From Breviolum minutum Mf 1.05b.01 (taxonomy: Eukaryota > Sar > Dinophyceae > Suessiales > Symbiodiniaceae), in assembly GCA_000507305.1 (NCBI GenBank), contig DF239878.1:245083-309082 (forward strand): 64,000 nucleotides of DNA, given 5' to 3'. Under the pieces are notes generated by a model that did not search any database, was not told the origin of the DNA, and was given only the letters and a program-made list of their open reading frames with translations. How positions within the stretch are numbered: position 1 is the first letter of the stretch; each line of letters opens with the position of its first letter. A program made the position numbers and the translations under genes. This document shows positions 12,190 to 26,038 of the stretch, in pieces.

Positions 12190-14240
12190 TTGTACATTTC
12201 TGTTTGTGGCCTGAGTTCAGAAGAGCTCAGAAAACATTGTATAAAAACACAATATAAAACTGTTGAGTGGATTCAGCCGGGACTGAGTCCAGCAGGGTTA
12301 ACAAGTTCGCAACGTCATACAATTGAACCATCCTTATGTATATACATATACATATTATATATATTATATATATATTATATATATATTATATATACACGTT
12401 TTTTTCATTGAAATTGTCTATTTGATTTCATTGGTTGAATTTCTAGCCACATCTACGAAGCCTGAGTTCAGCAGAGCTCAGAAGTTATGAACTTCGCGGC
12501 GTTGACTCGAGCTCGCCCAAAATGGCTGTTTGAAGCTGTTTGATTTGGATCACAATGTATCACAAAGCATCAAAGTATCAAAGATGATTTAAGGATGAAA
12601 GTTGTGCGCAAAAGTTGTTGTCCAAACATATCCTAGCGGTCAAAGTCAGACTTTCCAATGCAGCCACTCTGTGCGACCAGGAGTTCTGTACATGACAGCT
12701 GGGATTGCCTTGACGCGTCGACGCATAGAAGTTGCAGATCTTAGTGACTTAGTGCGCAGGGGTAACAATGTGGACAAATTGTGCACCATTTAGGCTTGTT
12801 CTAACATGCGGGTCTTGCATCCGAATCAAAGAACAAAGATGAAAAACAAAAGAAAGCAAAATAACACATTGGGGTTGCATTCTGCGCGGTATTTGAAATA
12901 ACAAGAAGTATAACTGCAAAACAGGCCCAGGCGAAAGCAAAAAGGCGATAAAACTGTGGGTTTTTGCTGTTGCCTGGTTTCTTGTTTGTGTTTTTTTGCG
13001 GTGTTTGTATTTTGTTTTTTTTGATCTAATAGGACATATATATGATGTTTTCTAGAATCCCAGTTTCGGTTGATCTATAACACTTTGAAACATTGGCGTA
13101 CATCAGACGCCAGAATATTTGCATTACACATTGACGAAGTGTGAGAATGTTTAAACTTGGCCCTGAGGTATTGATCCCTCGCATCCATGATCAGGGGGAG
13201 CGCTGTAGAGTTGTTTTGAATGCAGCCAGGGTCATTTAGAGAGTCAGCTTTCAAAGCAAGAATAGCAAGATGATGAAAAATTTGATGCTCCAGGCAGCCA
13301 GTAGCCCACACGCTGAAGAAGACAGAAAATTAATGAAAATTACATCCAGTACATTTCATGTCACCGCCTTGCACTGCACTCATTCAGTCTCCAACGTGCT
13401 TGCCGCATAGGAGAGCTCCATTGCCAAAGCAAGACGACCTGAAATGATGTGCTGCAAGTGAATGAAAACGTGCCTCTCAAAGCTCCCTCAGAGGCGAGGC
13501 CGCAAAGATGTTTTGTACTTATGATTCTTATGATTCAGATGAGGGAATGGTTGAACTTAGCATTCGGGACTTTTGGTTGTTGGTTGGTGGCCTGTTTTGG
13601 GTTGCTGGCGAACCTCTTTGCAGGGATGTGTGTGTGTGTGTGTGTGAGTGCTCCGTGAAAAATTTGCTCCTGTTTCAGCTTGCCAAACTTGAGAGGTTTG
13701 TATAGACGGTTTTGATACGATGAATGATACAAGTTCAGGCTGGAGCGAAAAGACAGTAACTTGACCAACAGTTTATGCCATCCGGACAGGATCCTGAGCA
13801 AAATCTGGACAAGGGATGTGGACTCTCGCATTTTCACAAGCTGTGCCAGATGGGAGGATTGGGACAAGAGCTCCTCTTGTGCTGGGTCTCAATCCTTGAT
13901 TATTTTCAAATCATGCATCTGAATTTTTGGATCATTAATTTCCAACAAACTCTATTGTGCAAGAGTGTATGTGAGCAAGCTTCTATCGCAACTCGCTTCA
14001 ATTGCTTGTTACCTTCTTTGGATGGTAGAGATTTGCTTGATCTTTAAAAAGAAGTGAGCCTAAGAGAGCTCAAGTTAAATTGCAGGAAAATCTCGTTAAG
14101 TAAACTAGATATGTCTTTCCAACAACCTCACAGGTCTTGTGAATATGTTAACATGATGCAACATGGTAGCATGGGATGAATTTGGGTTTCCATTGCCATC
14201 ATTGTGGCATAGGGCATTTTGCGGCTCCGACTCGTCTTTC
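12190..14240. other. No firm gene; AT tract and short open frames
   Basis: Contains a TATA-rich tract at about 12,337-12,395 and a TG run near 13,628-13,645. A plus-strand hydrophobic open frame at 13,449-13,658 and a minus-strand frame at 13,075-13,311 have no exon borders I can defend. Confidence 0.4.
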
Positions 14241-14245
14241 TCAAG

Positions 14246-14664
14246 GTGTTAGATGGGAAAAACGCGACAAGGCTTCAGGGAAAAAGCTTCGCAAACAAAC
14301 TGCTTGTTTTGAGTCAAGTGTGACAATGCGCGCTGAGATAGGGGCCTTTGGTCAATTTGGTCATATTCATTTTCATCGGGGAAGGTGCCTTTGCAATGTT
14401 GGCATTGACATCATGCATTGACGTACTTTACATGTTTTGGATTGTTTTCGCGTCTCTTTTTGCAGCCACATTTTGCGTCAGCACACTGCAGTGTCTCTAC
14501 TTTTCCATGGCTTTCCTGGAGACCTGGGCGGCATGGGTGGCAGGGGGGTTTTGTTCAATGCACAAAATTACAGTCACCTGGATACAGTAGGTATGGAGTT
14601 TCCAGTTGAAAGAAGTGTTGCAGGAGCTCTTGAAGGAGTGCTTCATGTTTGTGGCTGCGGACAG
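14246..14664 (+). CDS. Candidate exon cluster of an unrecognised, possibly membrane protein
   Basis: Two short exons have good borders: 14,246-14,317 (24 codons, CTCAAG|GTG to CAA|GTGTGA) and 14,606-14,664 (TTCCAG|TTG to ACAG|GTAGGA, amphipathic LKEVLQELLKECF). Between them, 14,348-14,587 is open and strongly hydrophobic (VLYMFWIVFASLFAATFC), as expected for membrane helices. Joining these pieces is not certain, and no channel or transporter motif was recognised. Confidence 0.3.
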
Positions 14665-15180
14665 GTAGGAAAGTTCTGGCGGGATGTTTGCAAGTTGCAC
14701 GGCAATGTGCAGTGCCATGTTCTCGGCTTTTCATTTCTTTCTCGGTGTTTTGGGTAGGTTTGATAGTTTTTCGTCGAATGCCTCGCAAAAGACACCCAAT
14801 CCTGGCGCACACGGGTGCACACAAACCACATGGATCGACATGCCTTGAATCTTGAAATGTCGGAGATGGCTTGCAACACGTCGATTGCCAGGCCTCGTAC
14901 TACGAAGCTTGGAATCCCAGTTGGTTCAAGCAAACCCACTGTCTTTAAGCAGATGTTGTTGGAATAAGTATGATATGATGGCAGATGTGGATGGATATGG
15001 TTTGATGGATGCGAAATGATGCAAGCATCACGGAAATCGAGGCCTGGGGCTTTCTACATCGGCGAAGCCGACGGCGAAGCCGAGGACGCAACAGAAAGCC
15101 TGTTGCTGGGACTGATTACGTTGCCTATGGGTGATTGAAAGACCCATTTGGAGGGATTAGACTTTAATCATTGAAAGTTT

Positions 15181-15610
15181 TTAATGCAATGTGTATGATA
15201 TAGTGTGTAAATATGATACAATTATAATGTCAATATAATGTGAAATAGAATGTTTCATAAAATGTACGATACAATGTATAATATGATGTGGAATATCATC
15301 TATAATAAAATGTTTGATATAATAATGTATAATGTGATTTGACTTGCTATTGTTTAATCTAATGTAACACATTATATTTAATCTGACAATGTAATATCAT
15401 TTGTTTCATATACCTTGGTTTGATAATATATCATGAAATACCGTAATATATTTTTACAATTTGACATAATATGTCATATGTTTTAATATACTTTGATTTG
15501 ATATCATATAATGCAATATGATTTGATATCATATAATACAATATGATTTAATGTAATGTAACGTAATGTAACGTACTGTAATGCAATGCAATGTAATGTA
15601 ATACATACAA
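15181..15610. repeat. AT-rich degenerate repeat of AATGTAATATGAT-type words
   Basis: About 430 bp of imperfect short words (AATGTAATGT, TGATATCATATAA) with almost no G+C. The last 60 bases are near-regular AATGTAATGTAACGT. The minus-strand frames here (rich in Ile, His and Tyr) are repeat translations. Confidence 0.6.
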
Positions 15611-16228
15611 TGTGTTTTTTCATGCACATCGTGAATCGTTTTGAGTGATTTGCCCTGCAATGGTCGGGTTGGTAATATACGCTATGATATAGTACAATGA
15701 GGTTTGCTGAGAGTATATGCATGGCTTTGGCCAGCGAAAAAGACAGTTGCCATGTGGTTTGATTGTGATGCTTTGTTGAGCCCGGGCAACCCACTTGGTC
15801 ACATGGTTCAGCTCCAGAAACGTTGGCCTTGCGATCATCACTTTCATCAATGTTATCATGACTGCCAGAAGGCTGATTACAGAAATATACAAAACAGTGC
15901 AGTAATTTTGAGGGTTTTCATCTTTCAGTATTGCCTTTGAAGGATGCTGAATGGGAGCCAACCATTTGGGAAGTTGTGCCTTTGCAGCAGCGATGACATC
16001 GTCTAGCCGTTGATGACAAGCTAACCATAAATCTTGCTTGACAAACATGACAATTGGATGGTGTTTTAGTTTAACACCAGTCCCTACGACCCAGTTCCCG
16101 CTGTTTTCTCAAACTTGACTTTCGCGGCAGGATTCTAGGGTGTATGCACAACCTTCCGGACCAAATTGCATGTTCTGTTCCATCATTGCGCTTGTGCTGG
16201 CCCTTCAACAATCTCTGCCATTGCGCAG

Positions 16229-16877
16229 CTAAGGACTGGGTGGTCCGGTTCTTGAAGATCGATCGGGTTGCGACGCAGGGTTGTCATGGTACGTGTTCGA
16301 TTATTTTCAGGTTTTCAATGATGGTTCAAGTGCTGATTTTTTTTGGTACCATGGTAAGATAACCTTATGAAATCCCTGAGTCTTTTCGCCCCATTGGTTG
16401 TTTCCCTGTTGATGGATTCTTTCTGTTTCAGTCAGCATCACTGAGGTCACGCATCCGAAGTCTCCGTTGCTTGCTCAACGGATTCAGAGGGGTAAACATG
16501 GTTCGTATATGATGAATCTGCAGGAAAATGCAAGAGAACTTGCAGCCAAGCCTGGGAATCTTAAAGACTGTTGGTTTGAAGATATGGGGAAAAGCAATGG
16601 AAAAGCGATGGAAGCAAAAAGAGGAAGAACGGTGGAACAACGAGTAATGGACCGCGGAAAACTAAAAAAACAATCGCAACATCAATGGCATCGGAAAACA
16701 GGCTGGCAGGCTATCAGAGCGCACTGTTCATTGCTTAATGGGATTAGACAAGTCTTAAGTCTTAAGTATAAGTGTTTGTTATCACATACGTTTTTCAAAA
16801 GTAGCACTAAATTCATTTTTTTGAGATATATTAAAGTTATTCCCCAAAAGGCACTCGTCTCTTTCAATTTACTGTAA
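16229..16877 (+). CDS. Candidate exons of an unrecognised plus-strand gene
   Basis: Exon-like blocks are 16,229-16,288 (GCGCAG|CT to CATG|GTACGTG, containing KDWVVRFLKIDRVATQGC) and a block from 16,432 after an excellent acceptor (TTTCTTTCTGTTTCAG). A donor-like GGG|GTAAACATG lies near 16,492. One frame stays open from 16,433 to 16,877 and is rich in Lys, Asn and Gly. The possible middle exon (about 16,311-16,354, flanked by TTTTCAG and GTAAGA) does not fit the phase of the first block, so the model is incomplete. Confidence 0.33.
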
Positions 16878-19448
16878 TGTTTTTCGTTTCATGATGTAGC
16901 CTTCTTTCCACAAGCAATTTTCATATTCAGAAATTCAAAGGATTGAAAGTCGATTTGTCTTATAAGATCATTTACGTGAGGGAGTTTTGTTTCCAAACGT
17001 CCTTCCACAGGATCTCTTTTTACAAAGGCTCTGCCTCAAATAACTGTTCTTAGACTACAACGATTGCCATCTTTCGTAGAACAAATACACTTGTTTTAAT
17101 AGATTTTGGTTACAAATCAGGTACCCTTTCTACAAAATTCACTTGCTTTTGCAAATGTAAGAGTGTATAGATGTGATTTCTTCAAATCGTTTCAAATCAA
17201 CTTAAGCCTTCTTTGATAGCTTTTTGTTTCAAAAAGTGGTGTTTGGTGTTTGTCTGATTTGTTTTTAGGTAGAGTCCGCTTTAGTCTGATGTCTATATTT
17301 TCCAAATCGGACGCGCTTCTCATATCAAAGCTTACATCTTAACGTGTTCAATTTGTTTGTTTCTAATTGCAAGCAGTGGCTTTCACCTGTTGGTGGGATG
17401 TGCTGGGTACAAACTTGCTTTTGCCAATATTATTTTAAGCAAAGGTTCCAATCTGCGTTGTTGAGGAGGAACAAAGACCCCATGTACCAACGGGACGGCA
17501 AAATCAATACAGCACGACTCTTTTTGAAATTGCAAAAGTTCTCAGTTTTAGCTAAGGCAAAGCTACATGCCAAAAACAAAAATTGCTGCAGAATTTTGTC
17601 AGCAAGGCTTACACAATCACACAAGAAAGCAATTTGAAGATGGCTTATTTCTACCTCTTCATGAAGGAATGCCACAAGTCAAACAATGACTTTACTTAAG
17701 GCAAGCTTCGCACTAAAAAAAACAAGTGTGGAAAGTTCTGGAAAACACCCTCGCAACCCCAAAACCAAAAACCCTCGAGAAAAGCAAAAAAACAAATAGA
17801 TCAGACTCTTGAGAAAGTAGGGTCCCTCCACCAAGACCCTCTGAGAATTGTTTCTTTGGTTTTTTCGAGTTTCTTTTTTGTTGCGAATATGTTGTCCTGG
17901 GTAACCTCAATGAATGCAAGAAACATTGAACACTGTAACACTGGGTTGCAAGAAATTGCACTCTGGAAGGCTCCCGCACTGAAAAATACTGAAAAATTCA
18001 AACTAATCATTGTAACAATATATGGAAATGGACAATATGCATCAGTGGGGTAAGTAGGGGAGCAAAAAGTGAAGGGAAGAAAAGACATGCAGAAACAACG
18101 AAAGGTACATCACAAGAACTTCCAGGACAGCGGTACAGCTCCACATTGCTCAAAAGTTTTGCCGTTCTGTTTTTTTAGTTGTCCAGGCTTTGCAAGGTCA
18201 AAGGAGATTCAAGAAACAAAACAGCGCGTGGTCTAGAATTCTTGCACTTGTCACTTCTTGTCAAGGATCCTTTAAGTAACTTGAATCTCTTGGAACACAG
18301 GCCCATACTTTGATCTGAGGATGGGTAGAGACCAACCCCACGAAGCATGCAAAAAAACGTACTGGGCAGATGTGGAAAGGGGAAAGATGGTACGGTCGAG
18401 TCAAAGTATTTTGTCTTCGTTCAAGACCTAGATATAGATGTTGTGTGGTTTGCGCTTCCAAACGTGATACCATGTGATACCGATACCTTGGATTTACCCA
18501 TCTTTGTTTAGTGGCCAATGGCTGCTGGCCTGACTTTTCAATTTGCAACCGCTGATTGATCGAGTCGTCCGCCAGCGCTTTGACTTTGACGGCATTTGAC
18601 TTGCAAATTCACGTTAGAGCTTGTGCATGATACCGAATGATACCTGATCTAGGTAGTCTTTTCACTGCTTCCATTTAGTTTCCTTGCACCATTTCCAAGC
18701 CACCTGCAGGTTTCCCCCGTGTGTGATTGTTCCGCATCGTTTGGTTTTTGCACTCTTTGCGTCGTCAATCTTGTCATTTAACCCCTTTCTTTTCACAGTC
18801 AACTCCTTGATCAAGCGTAGCAATTTCGTCAATTCCCTTTTTGGGTCCCACGTTTTGTATGTTCCCAATTTGTCCCTTTTTTGCAGGCTCGGTTTATCCC
18901 AGATGAACAGAGGGACTCTAGTGAACAGAATAAAACCGTAGCTACCAACTCACTAGTCTTGGTTTCCATGGCCGCCAAATCAGAGACAGTTCACAAAGGG
19001 TGAACGTATGGATACCGCAGTTCTTCGCAATACCTATGCTTGGGCCGATTCTTAGACAGACAATCTCCACATCTCAAATGGGCCAAACTCCAATTTTATT
19101 GTGTCCCAAATGATTTCGTTCATGATTTCGTTCTTGTTTTCTCGCAAGATTTGAAAAATTTGCTGTTTGTGAGGGAAAATGCTAGCAAACCGCCTTGCGC
19201 AAAAGATAGGTCTCGCAGAGAGTCAACAACATCAACAATTGAGCCAGTTGTGCCTTGGCCGGTTGCCGGTCCAATTACAACTGGGTTGTGAACAGCTTAT
19301 TTGAGAGATTGCCTTTCACATTGCACTTCACTTCCAGTCCTAGTTTTGTTTTGCTTTGTTCATAATTTTTGTTCATGGTTGGATATTGGAGATTCCTCAT
19401 TGGCGAGGATTTAATGTGTGCAACGCGTGCCATTCTCTAGTTGGGCAG
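16878..19448. other. Sparse region; one weak minus-strand exon candidate
   Basis: Most open frames are unconvincing. The best is minus strand 18,662-18,868, lysine-rich and helical (KRELTKLLRLIKELTVKRK), without clear borders. A plus-strand frame at 17,344-17,637 is also open but has no recognisable family. Confidence 0.3.
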
Positions 19449-19678
19449 GTTGAGCTATTCCTGGACTTGGGTCTTGAGTATAGCCAAATCGGATCAAAGT
19501 CATTTGCTACATTGCTCTGGGGGCTCTTGCAGGGCTCTTGAATGATCCCGAAAATGTCCTGAGTGCCCAGGCACTCACAGACGATTCGGAGGAGGAACAG
19601 GAGGAGGCTGGGGCACCCCAAGGTGGCGAGATTGGGATCAGCAAGGATACAGGTGGAATAACAATCGCTGCCATGTAA
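19449..19678 (+). CDS. 3' end of a gene with an acidic C-terminus, unrecognised
   Basis: An acceptor (GTTGGGCAG|GTT) at 19,448 opens a frame beginning VELFLDLG. A second exon, 19,533-19,678, follows CTCTTGCAG|GG and reads LLNDPENVLSAQ, then DDSEEEQEEAG, and ends with TAA at 19,676-19,678. A 62-nt GT-AG intron (19,471-19,532) joins them in phase 1. The acidic run immediately followed by a clean stop marks this as a real protein end. No domain recognised. Confidence 0.55.
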
Positions 19679-20198
19679 AGCGGGCAACATGTTCAACATC
19701 TACTTTCAGTCTAGTTCCCTAGGTCTCACATTGTAGCTCGCTACTTTGACTTGAGACGAATGTGTGAGAGTACATTTCATCCAAATCCGGAAGGGTTTGA
19801 AATGTGCAGGCTAATGCCATGTAGTGTCGTGCAATGTATATCATCTTATGAATCTAATGCAGTGCAACCCAATGATTGAAATCATGATCCCTTCAATGAT
19901 TCAAACCTACCAGTTATGATTAGTTCTGATGGAACGAAGAAAAAACATCCACAGTCTACTTGGACGGTCATGCAAATTTGAAAATGCATAAAAAAACTTC
20001 ATATTTGCATGTTCCTTCGTTCCAGGATGAGGTCTGGAGCACAGCGCCTTGGTCCAAATTTGGAACGCTATCGATACTATCAATGCTCCACCTAACGTGT
20101 TTGCTTATCAATGCTCTCGAGATCGATGGTGAGACACAGGGGGTATCAGGCTAGAAATCCTTCACTGTTCGATTCCTGGTTCCTCTCATGCAACTTAG

Positions 20199-20510
20199 GA
20201 CTGGAAACTCTCCTGAAGTGGTTGGGTGATGAAGCCGTGCCGTTGAAAGTGGTTCAGCTGGGCAGTCATTTACTTCTAATAATAACAATAAATAACATAT
20301 ATCTGTTTTGTTTTATCTCATGTCCATTCAAAGTCATCAACACTTTTCTCTTTGTGATTCAGATGAGAATAAAGTTCATCACTCACTGACCACAATGTGT
20401 CCTTTCTTTTTAATTGGCACAGTCTTGGCAGCCCGAGAGGTTTTTGATCGAATCTGTCACAGAGCCTCGTGATGCGGAAGTGTTGCAACCATTAACGATT
20501 GGATGTTGCA
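20199..20510 (+). CDS. Candidate internal exons, unrecognised
   Basis: Two plus-strand blocks: from 20,199 after CAACTTAG|GA (contains LETLLKWLGDEAVPLKVVQ) and from 20,423 after CTTTTTAATTGGCACAG (contains PERFLIESVTEPRDAEVL). Both read like soluble protein. Donor sites are not fixed. A third block starting about 20,600 after TTTTTGCAG has more than one open frame. Confidence 0.35.
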
Positions 20511-21785
20511 AGATAATTTTTCTTTCCACACATTGTCCACCTCAAAGAAAAGGATGAACTGATGTGCTCATTGCCTGTGAAGGGTTCGGTTTTTGCAGAG
20601 GCCATCCCATTGCAAGTACAACATCGGGCCAACCTGATGTGCGTTGCTTGTTGTGGTTTGGAGAGCTGGTTGGGGAAAACCAGCTCAAAACCCGCTCGTG
20701 GCCCCCAGGGCCGTGCAGAACTGCGATTTTAAAAAGACAGCAGACGACTGCAACATGTTTTGGAGACAATCGGCCAGTTCCAAGTTCCAAGAGGCACAAA
20801 GCTTTTCAGAACATCCCTTCCGATCCTGCTTTCTTCAGCAATTAAAAGAAACCGTATAGCTTCGCTGTCAAGTGACCATCTATTCATTCTTTGCTTCCAG
20901 ATCGTTATTGCACCAGACAGTGGATCGAAACCATACAAGCTCCTTCTGCAGCCATGGTGTAATTTAATTGAGCTCTAGCAAACACAATGACTTCATATGA
21001 CGTCACGCCCAGAAGTAGTTTCGAGTTAGTAGGGGAGCCCAAACATGAAGTTCGTTCAGGTCAGTGAGGAGTAGTGTGATTCACCCGCAGTGAATGAAAG
21101 TTCCATATTGCTAGACTCCACATAATATGTTGACAGGTTTTTCCTCCGTGTTTCGGGAAAAAAAACCTGCCAGGACCCATACAGTTGAAACAGCCAATGT
21201 CGCGAAGCAAGTTTGAATCGCTTCATCCATACACATCACTGTAAAAGCACCTTTAAGCGGCTCATGTTTTGCCGTAGGCCGCGGACCGAGTTTTCTCAAA
21301 CTTGATTCAGGTATAGATTCAATTCCTTTCACGTTGGAGGGTTGAGTGCTTTGGCATTGAAGATTCGGATTGGGTTTGAATGTCGTACAAGACATTTCTC
21401 TATGGGGATTCAAAATACTCCCACTCATTGAAACACAGCAGAACACATTGGAGCAAATTGCATCCACGTCGGGCTTCGCAAGGCACCACAAGCCATCGCA
21501 TGGCATTGCACGGTGCCGTGGCCCAGCGAAAGAGGGGGAGCTCGATGTGAACGGTGAAAAAATGAGACGTATGAAAAATGAAAATTCTTTGTTTTGGAAA
21601 TTTTATCCGAATTTTGTTTTGTCCCCTTCGTTGGGTCAAGTTTGATGAGTTTGTCCAGTGTTTTTGCAGACATTATGGAACATCCTTTTCACTGAAAAAT
21701 GTTGTTGCATTTCTTTGGCATTTACTTACATCGATTCTGCAGCCGTGTTCCACGACAGCTTCGCAGTTTCTTGGTCTTCCGTGCA

Positions 21786-24700
21786 ATGATGCAGCTGAGA
21801 CGAGCACCTGCTCCTGAAATTGTACTGGCAGGGGCGGAGCCTGTTCGCCCCATAGCCTCTCAGAGGCTCGAAAGGCCGCTGAGTCAGCAGACCAATCGCG
21901 TGCATTCAGACAAGGCCACAGAAGCAATTGTACATGCATGGACTTTAGCCAACAAGTATGAGATCGACTTCGAATCTGCCATGGTTATTGTTGTTGGCCA
22001 GCAGTCAGCTGGAAAGACCTCTTTTGTTGAACGCTACTTGGGCTATGCCTTTAGTGTGGTACGCAATGGTATAGCCACAAAGCGTCCTTCAGTTTTGACA
22101 ATTTTACCATCTGAACCGCAAGACGAATTACAAGGTGCTGATGTCATTGTGAAGCTTGTGGAAGAGTTGAAAGGCGGAGGCAAAAGTGCAGAAGTCCAAT
22201 TCAAAGGCAAAGAGGCATTAAACAATCTACATGCTTGGGTTGCGGAAAGGAATCAGGAAGTGGCAAAGGAAAAACTGTTCATCACGATTGTTACAAAGCA
22301 GTGCAAGACCCCACGTCGAATCACAGACCTTCCAGGGGTGAGGGCGAATGATGAACCGGAATGTGAAGGAGTCAACAAAGCCATTGTGGAAATGGTCTCT
22401 GAAACTATGGTCAAACCGAATTCCATCATGGTTTGCTTGGCTGAAGCCACAAGCGAACCGGCGCCATGACTCAACCTGTTCTGTCAAAGTTGCAATATAT
22501 TGTGCCCATGTATGGTGTCATATTTTTTTGCTGAAGACAGATGATATTAGTATTGCAAACATTGCATACACTGCATACACATGGCATATCATGGCATCGA
22601 TTGCAGTTTCAGAATCGTGTCAATATTGTCAATGCAGAAGACCCATGGTACAAGTGACAGAAAGTCAGATCTCCAACTCTTTTGACTTGAGGCCAACGAC
22701 AACATGGTGACACTGTTCCAACAGAATCAAGCAAAGATGAAGGGCTTCACAAATCGTTTGCTTCTTGTACTCACCAAGTCTGACATTTGGTTCCATGGCC
22801 AAGGCCGGGCTGAAGAGGCTTGGAATCACATCGAAGATTGGCACAAGAGCTTTTACAATTGCCATCCCATGTTGATGGGAGGCACCTTTGATAAGGCGGC
22901 AGACACAGGTGATGCAAAGATTCGAAATGAAGAATATAAGAAGGCAGATGAAAGGGAGCAGAAGCTCATCGCAGACTTCCGCAGCACCATTGGTTTGAAT
23001 GAAGAGTGTCACCGAGCATTCTGGGAGAAACAGGTTGGCTTTACAAAAGTGCAAGCAGCTGTGCAACAATTGTCTTTGCAGATGGACTTGAAGAAGATCC
23101 CCAGCATTCATCAGAAGGTGAAACATCAATTGATGACAGTTTCTTTAGAATGGAAGAAAACACAGGCGAATATCGACGCTTCGGATCCTCAGAAAATCAC
23201 CCGCAGCTGTGGCAAGTTGGTGTCAGCCATTCTCTCAGACACAACCAAGCTGTTGAACCGCACACCTGGGGCGGGCCTCGATGTTCACTTGGCATCCAAG
23301 GATTTGCAGGCCGATGAGTCGCGTTCGGCTTGATGATTGTGAGAAACATTTCTCAATGACACCCTTGCTTGGAAATCTATTCTGCTGAGAAGCCTAATGC
23401 TCTTTTTTCTTTTTTTGGAACAACAGGGAACACCCGCCTTTGGTGCCAACATACTTACATACATCCATCCATACATACATCCATACATTCATACATTCAT
23501 ACATTCATCCATACATCCATACATCCATACATCCATACATCCATACATCCATACATCCATACATCCATACATCCATACATCCATACATACATACATACAT
23601 ACATACATACATACATACATACGTCCCCCCCCCCCCCCCCGGGCCGATTCCAGACAATCCAAGAGCAGTCGGTCCCAGACAATCCAAGAGCAGTCAGTTT
23701 TTTCATATGCCAAACCTTGCGCACATTGCATTGGGTACTTTCTAGCATGTGTTCAAGAGCCAAATTTTGTAAGACCAAAGGGGATTTTTATACCGCAAGA
23801 TCTACTACATAAAAAGTGTAAAAGAAGTTGTTATTTATGCATTACATTGATGCTAGCTAGGCTCAAGAACACAATGTTGCAATCATGTCCCCTGTGGCTT
23901 TCCAGAGGTTCGTGCAATTCTTGTTCCAGAACAGCCGCTGTGCAGAACGAATCTTTCTACGCAACATTAAGTTGCCAGGTTTACGGTCTGCATGCTTCAA
24001 ATGGGTTCGCAGGAACCCCCAAAACCTATTAATGATTTGTGTGCCAGACTTTACTGCTAGTTTTTTGCCATTTGGCAACCTAAGATTGCAAATCTTTGTG
24101 TATTGAGGTTTGAGCCAGACAGTTTTACCATTGACTTTTTTTATGCACCACATGGCAATGAATTACCTCAGGAATCTGAAGTTGGTAGGCCTTGGCGCCA
24201 TCCGTGTGCAAGATGATTTTCTTGTTGGTCAGATGCTTCTTTCCAATCGGTTGCCATTCTTGCTTTCTGATCGCTCCTGGCCCTGGAGCTCTCCTCTTTG
24301 TCATGGCTGGCTTCAACTTGAAGAGCTGTAAAGATTCTGGCCGTCCTCTTTCAACAAGCCCAGCCCATTGCTCCGATATCACGGGGTGGTTGCCTTCAAT
24401 TTGCAAGTCTTCTTCCCCCAAGTCGACCTCATCTGCTTCTACATCAGTCCAAATTTGCGAAGTGGGGTCACCATAGATGATTTCCTTCTCCTTCATTTCT
24501 ACATATCGAGCTCTGGCAGTTTCATTGTTGGAATAGATCCTTTTTACCATTTTGTGGTCAACATCCAGAAGAAGGTGTGCTGAATTGCGAGGAACCCTGG
24601 CAACTGCACAGTACAACACTGCAGCTTGTATGTTGAGAGGAGTCTTGGAATTGCCGGCACCTGCATAGAAGATTGGATGATAATCTGCTACACGGATCCT

Positions 24701-26006
24701 CCCACTGCATGTGTGCAAACTGCAGCGGTGGATCCATTGATCGCGGTCTTTTCGGTACTGTGCCTTGCCCAAAGTTCCATTGCCACATTTTGGACACGTT
24801 GTGTTGGACATGTTTGGGAGTATCTTCTCTTGCTGCAACCACTGGACAAGACGATGGCCACTGAAGGAGAGGATCTTGTGAACACTGAGCCCTCATCGTT
24901 GACGATGTCGGCGGTTTTTCTTTTTTTCCCATGCCTTACATAAGGGACTTTCTTGCGTGAAGATTTCTTCATCCCCAATGGCTTTGCCCCGCTTGGGGTT
25001 TGGCCATGGAATGTTCTGCTTCACGTGGTACTTCATGACCTTCTTGGGCATGACTGCGCATGGATAGGACCCACTATTGTTGCCAAAACTTGCTATGAGA
25101 TGCACAGATGTTGCAGTGACCAGACAGTTGCAATGAGACCAAATGCTTTGCCATAAGATATGCAGACAACACCCACAAACAACATTGTATTCCAAGAAAT
25201 TCAAAAGATGCCCTTTTGAACGATCCCCCCACCCCCTTAAACAAGACCCCATCAACCCTCCCACCCTTTACTTATTTTAAGAAAAAGAGGTGGGGTTGAT
25301 GAGGAGGTCTTTGTAAGTACCAGTAGTACCGCACAAGGCGGTGGCGGAAGTTTCAAGAATAGGAAACGTATAGGAAAGATTGATTGCTGTGAGTGACGGA
25401 TGTCAGAGCAAAAACATTGACCAACTGACTAAGTAGCTAACTGACTAATTGACTGATTGACTATCTGATTAACTGACTGAGTAATCTAAGTGATGAACTG
25501 ACCTATTGACTGACTGACTGACTGACTGACTGACTGACTGATTGACTACTTGATTGATTGGTTGATTAACTGACGAACAGACTAATTTACTTACTGACTG
25601 GCTGACTGCCTGACTAACTGATTAGATGATTATCTGACCAATTGACTAACTGGCTAACTAACTAATTAACTAGCTAACTGACGAACTGACGGACTGGTTG
25701 ACTAACTGACGAACTGACTAATTGACTCACTAGCTAACTGACTAACTGATTGATTGATAGATTGATTAACTGACGAACAGACTAATTTACTTACTGACTG
25801 ATTGACAAACTGACTAACTGCTCATTGACTACTTGACTAACTGACTATCTACCTACCTACCTACTTACCTAACTAACTAACTAACTAACTAACTACCCAG
25901 CTAACTGACCAAATGACTCACTGACTGATTGACTAACTGACGAACTGACTAGCTGACTGACTGACGAACTGACTGACTGACTGACTGACTGATTGATAGA
26001 TAGATA

Positions 26007-26038
<32 letters not shown>

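Noticed and set aside
23451..23640. Long open frames rich in Tyr, Ile and His on the plus strand and Cys, Met and Asp on the minus strand
   Set aside because: They are translations of the ACATCCAT microsatellite.
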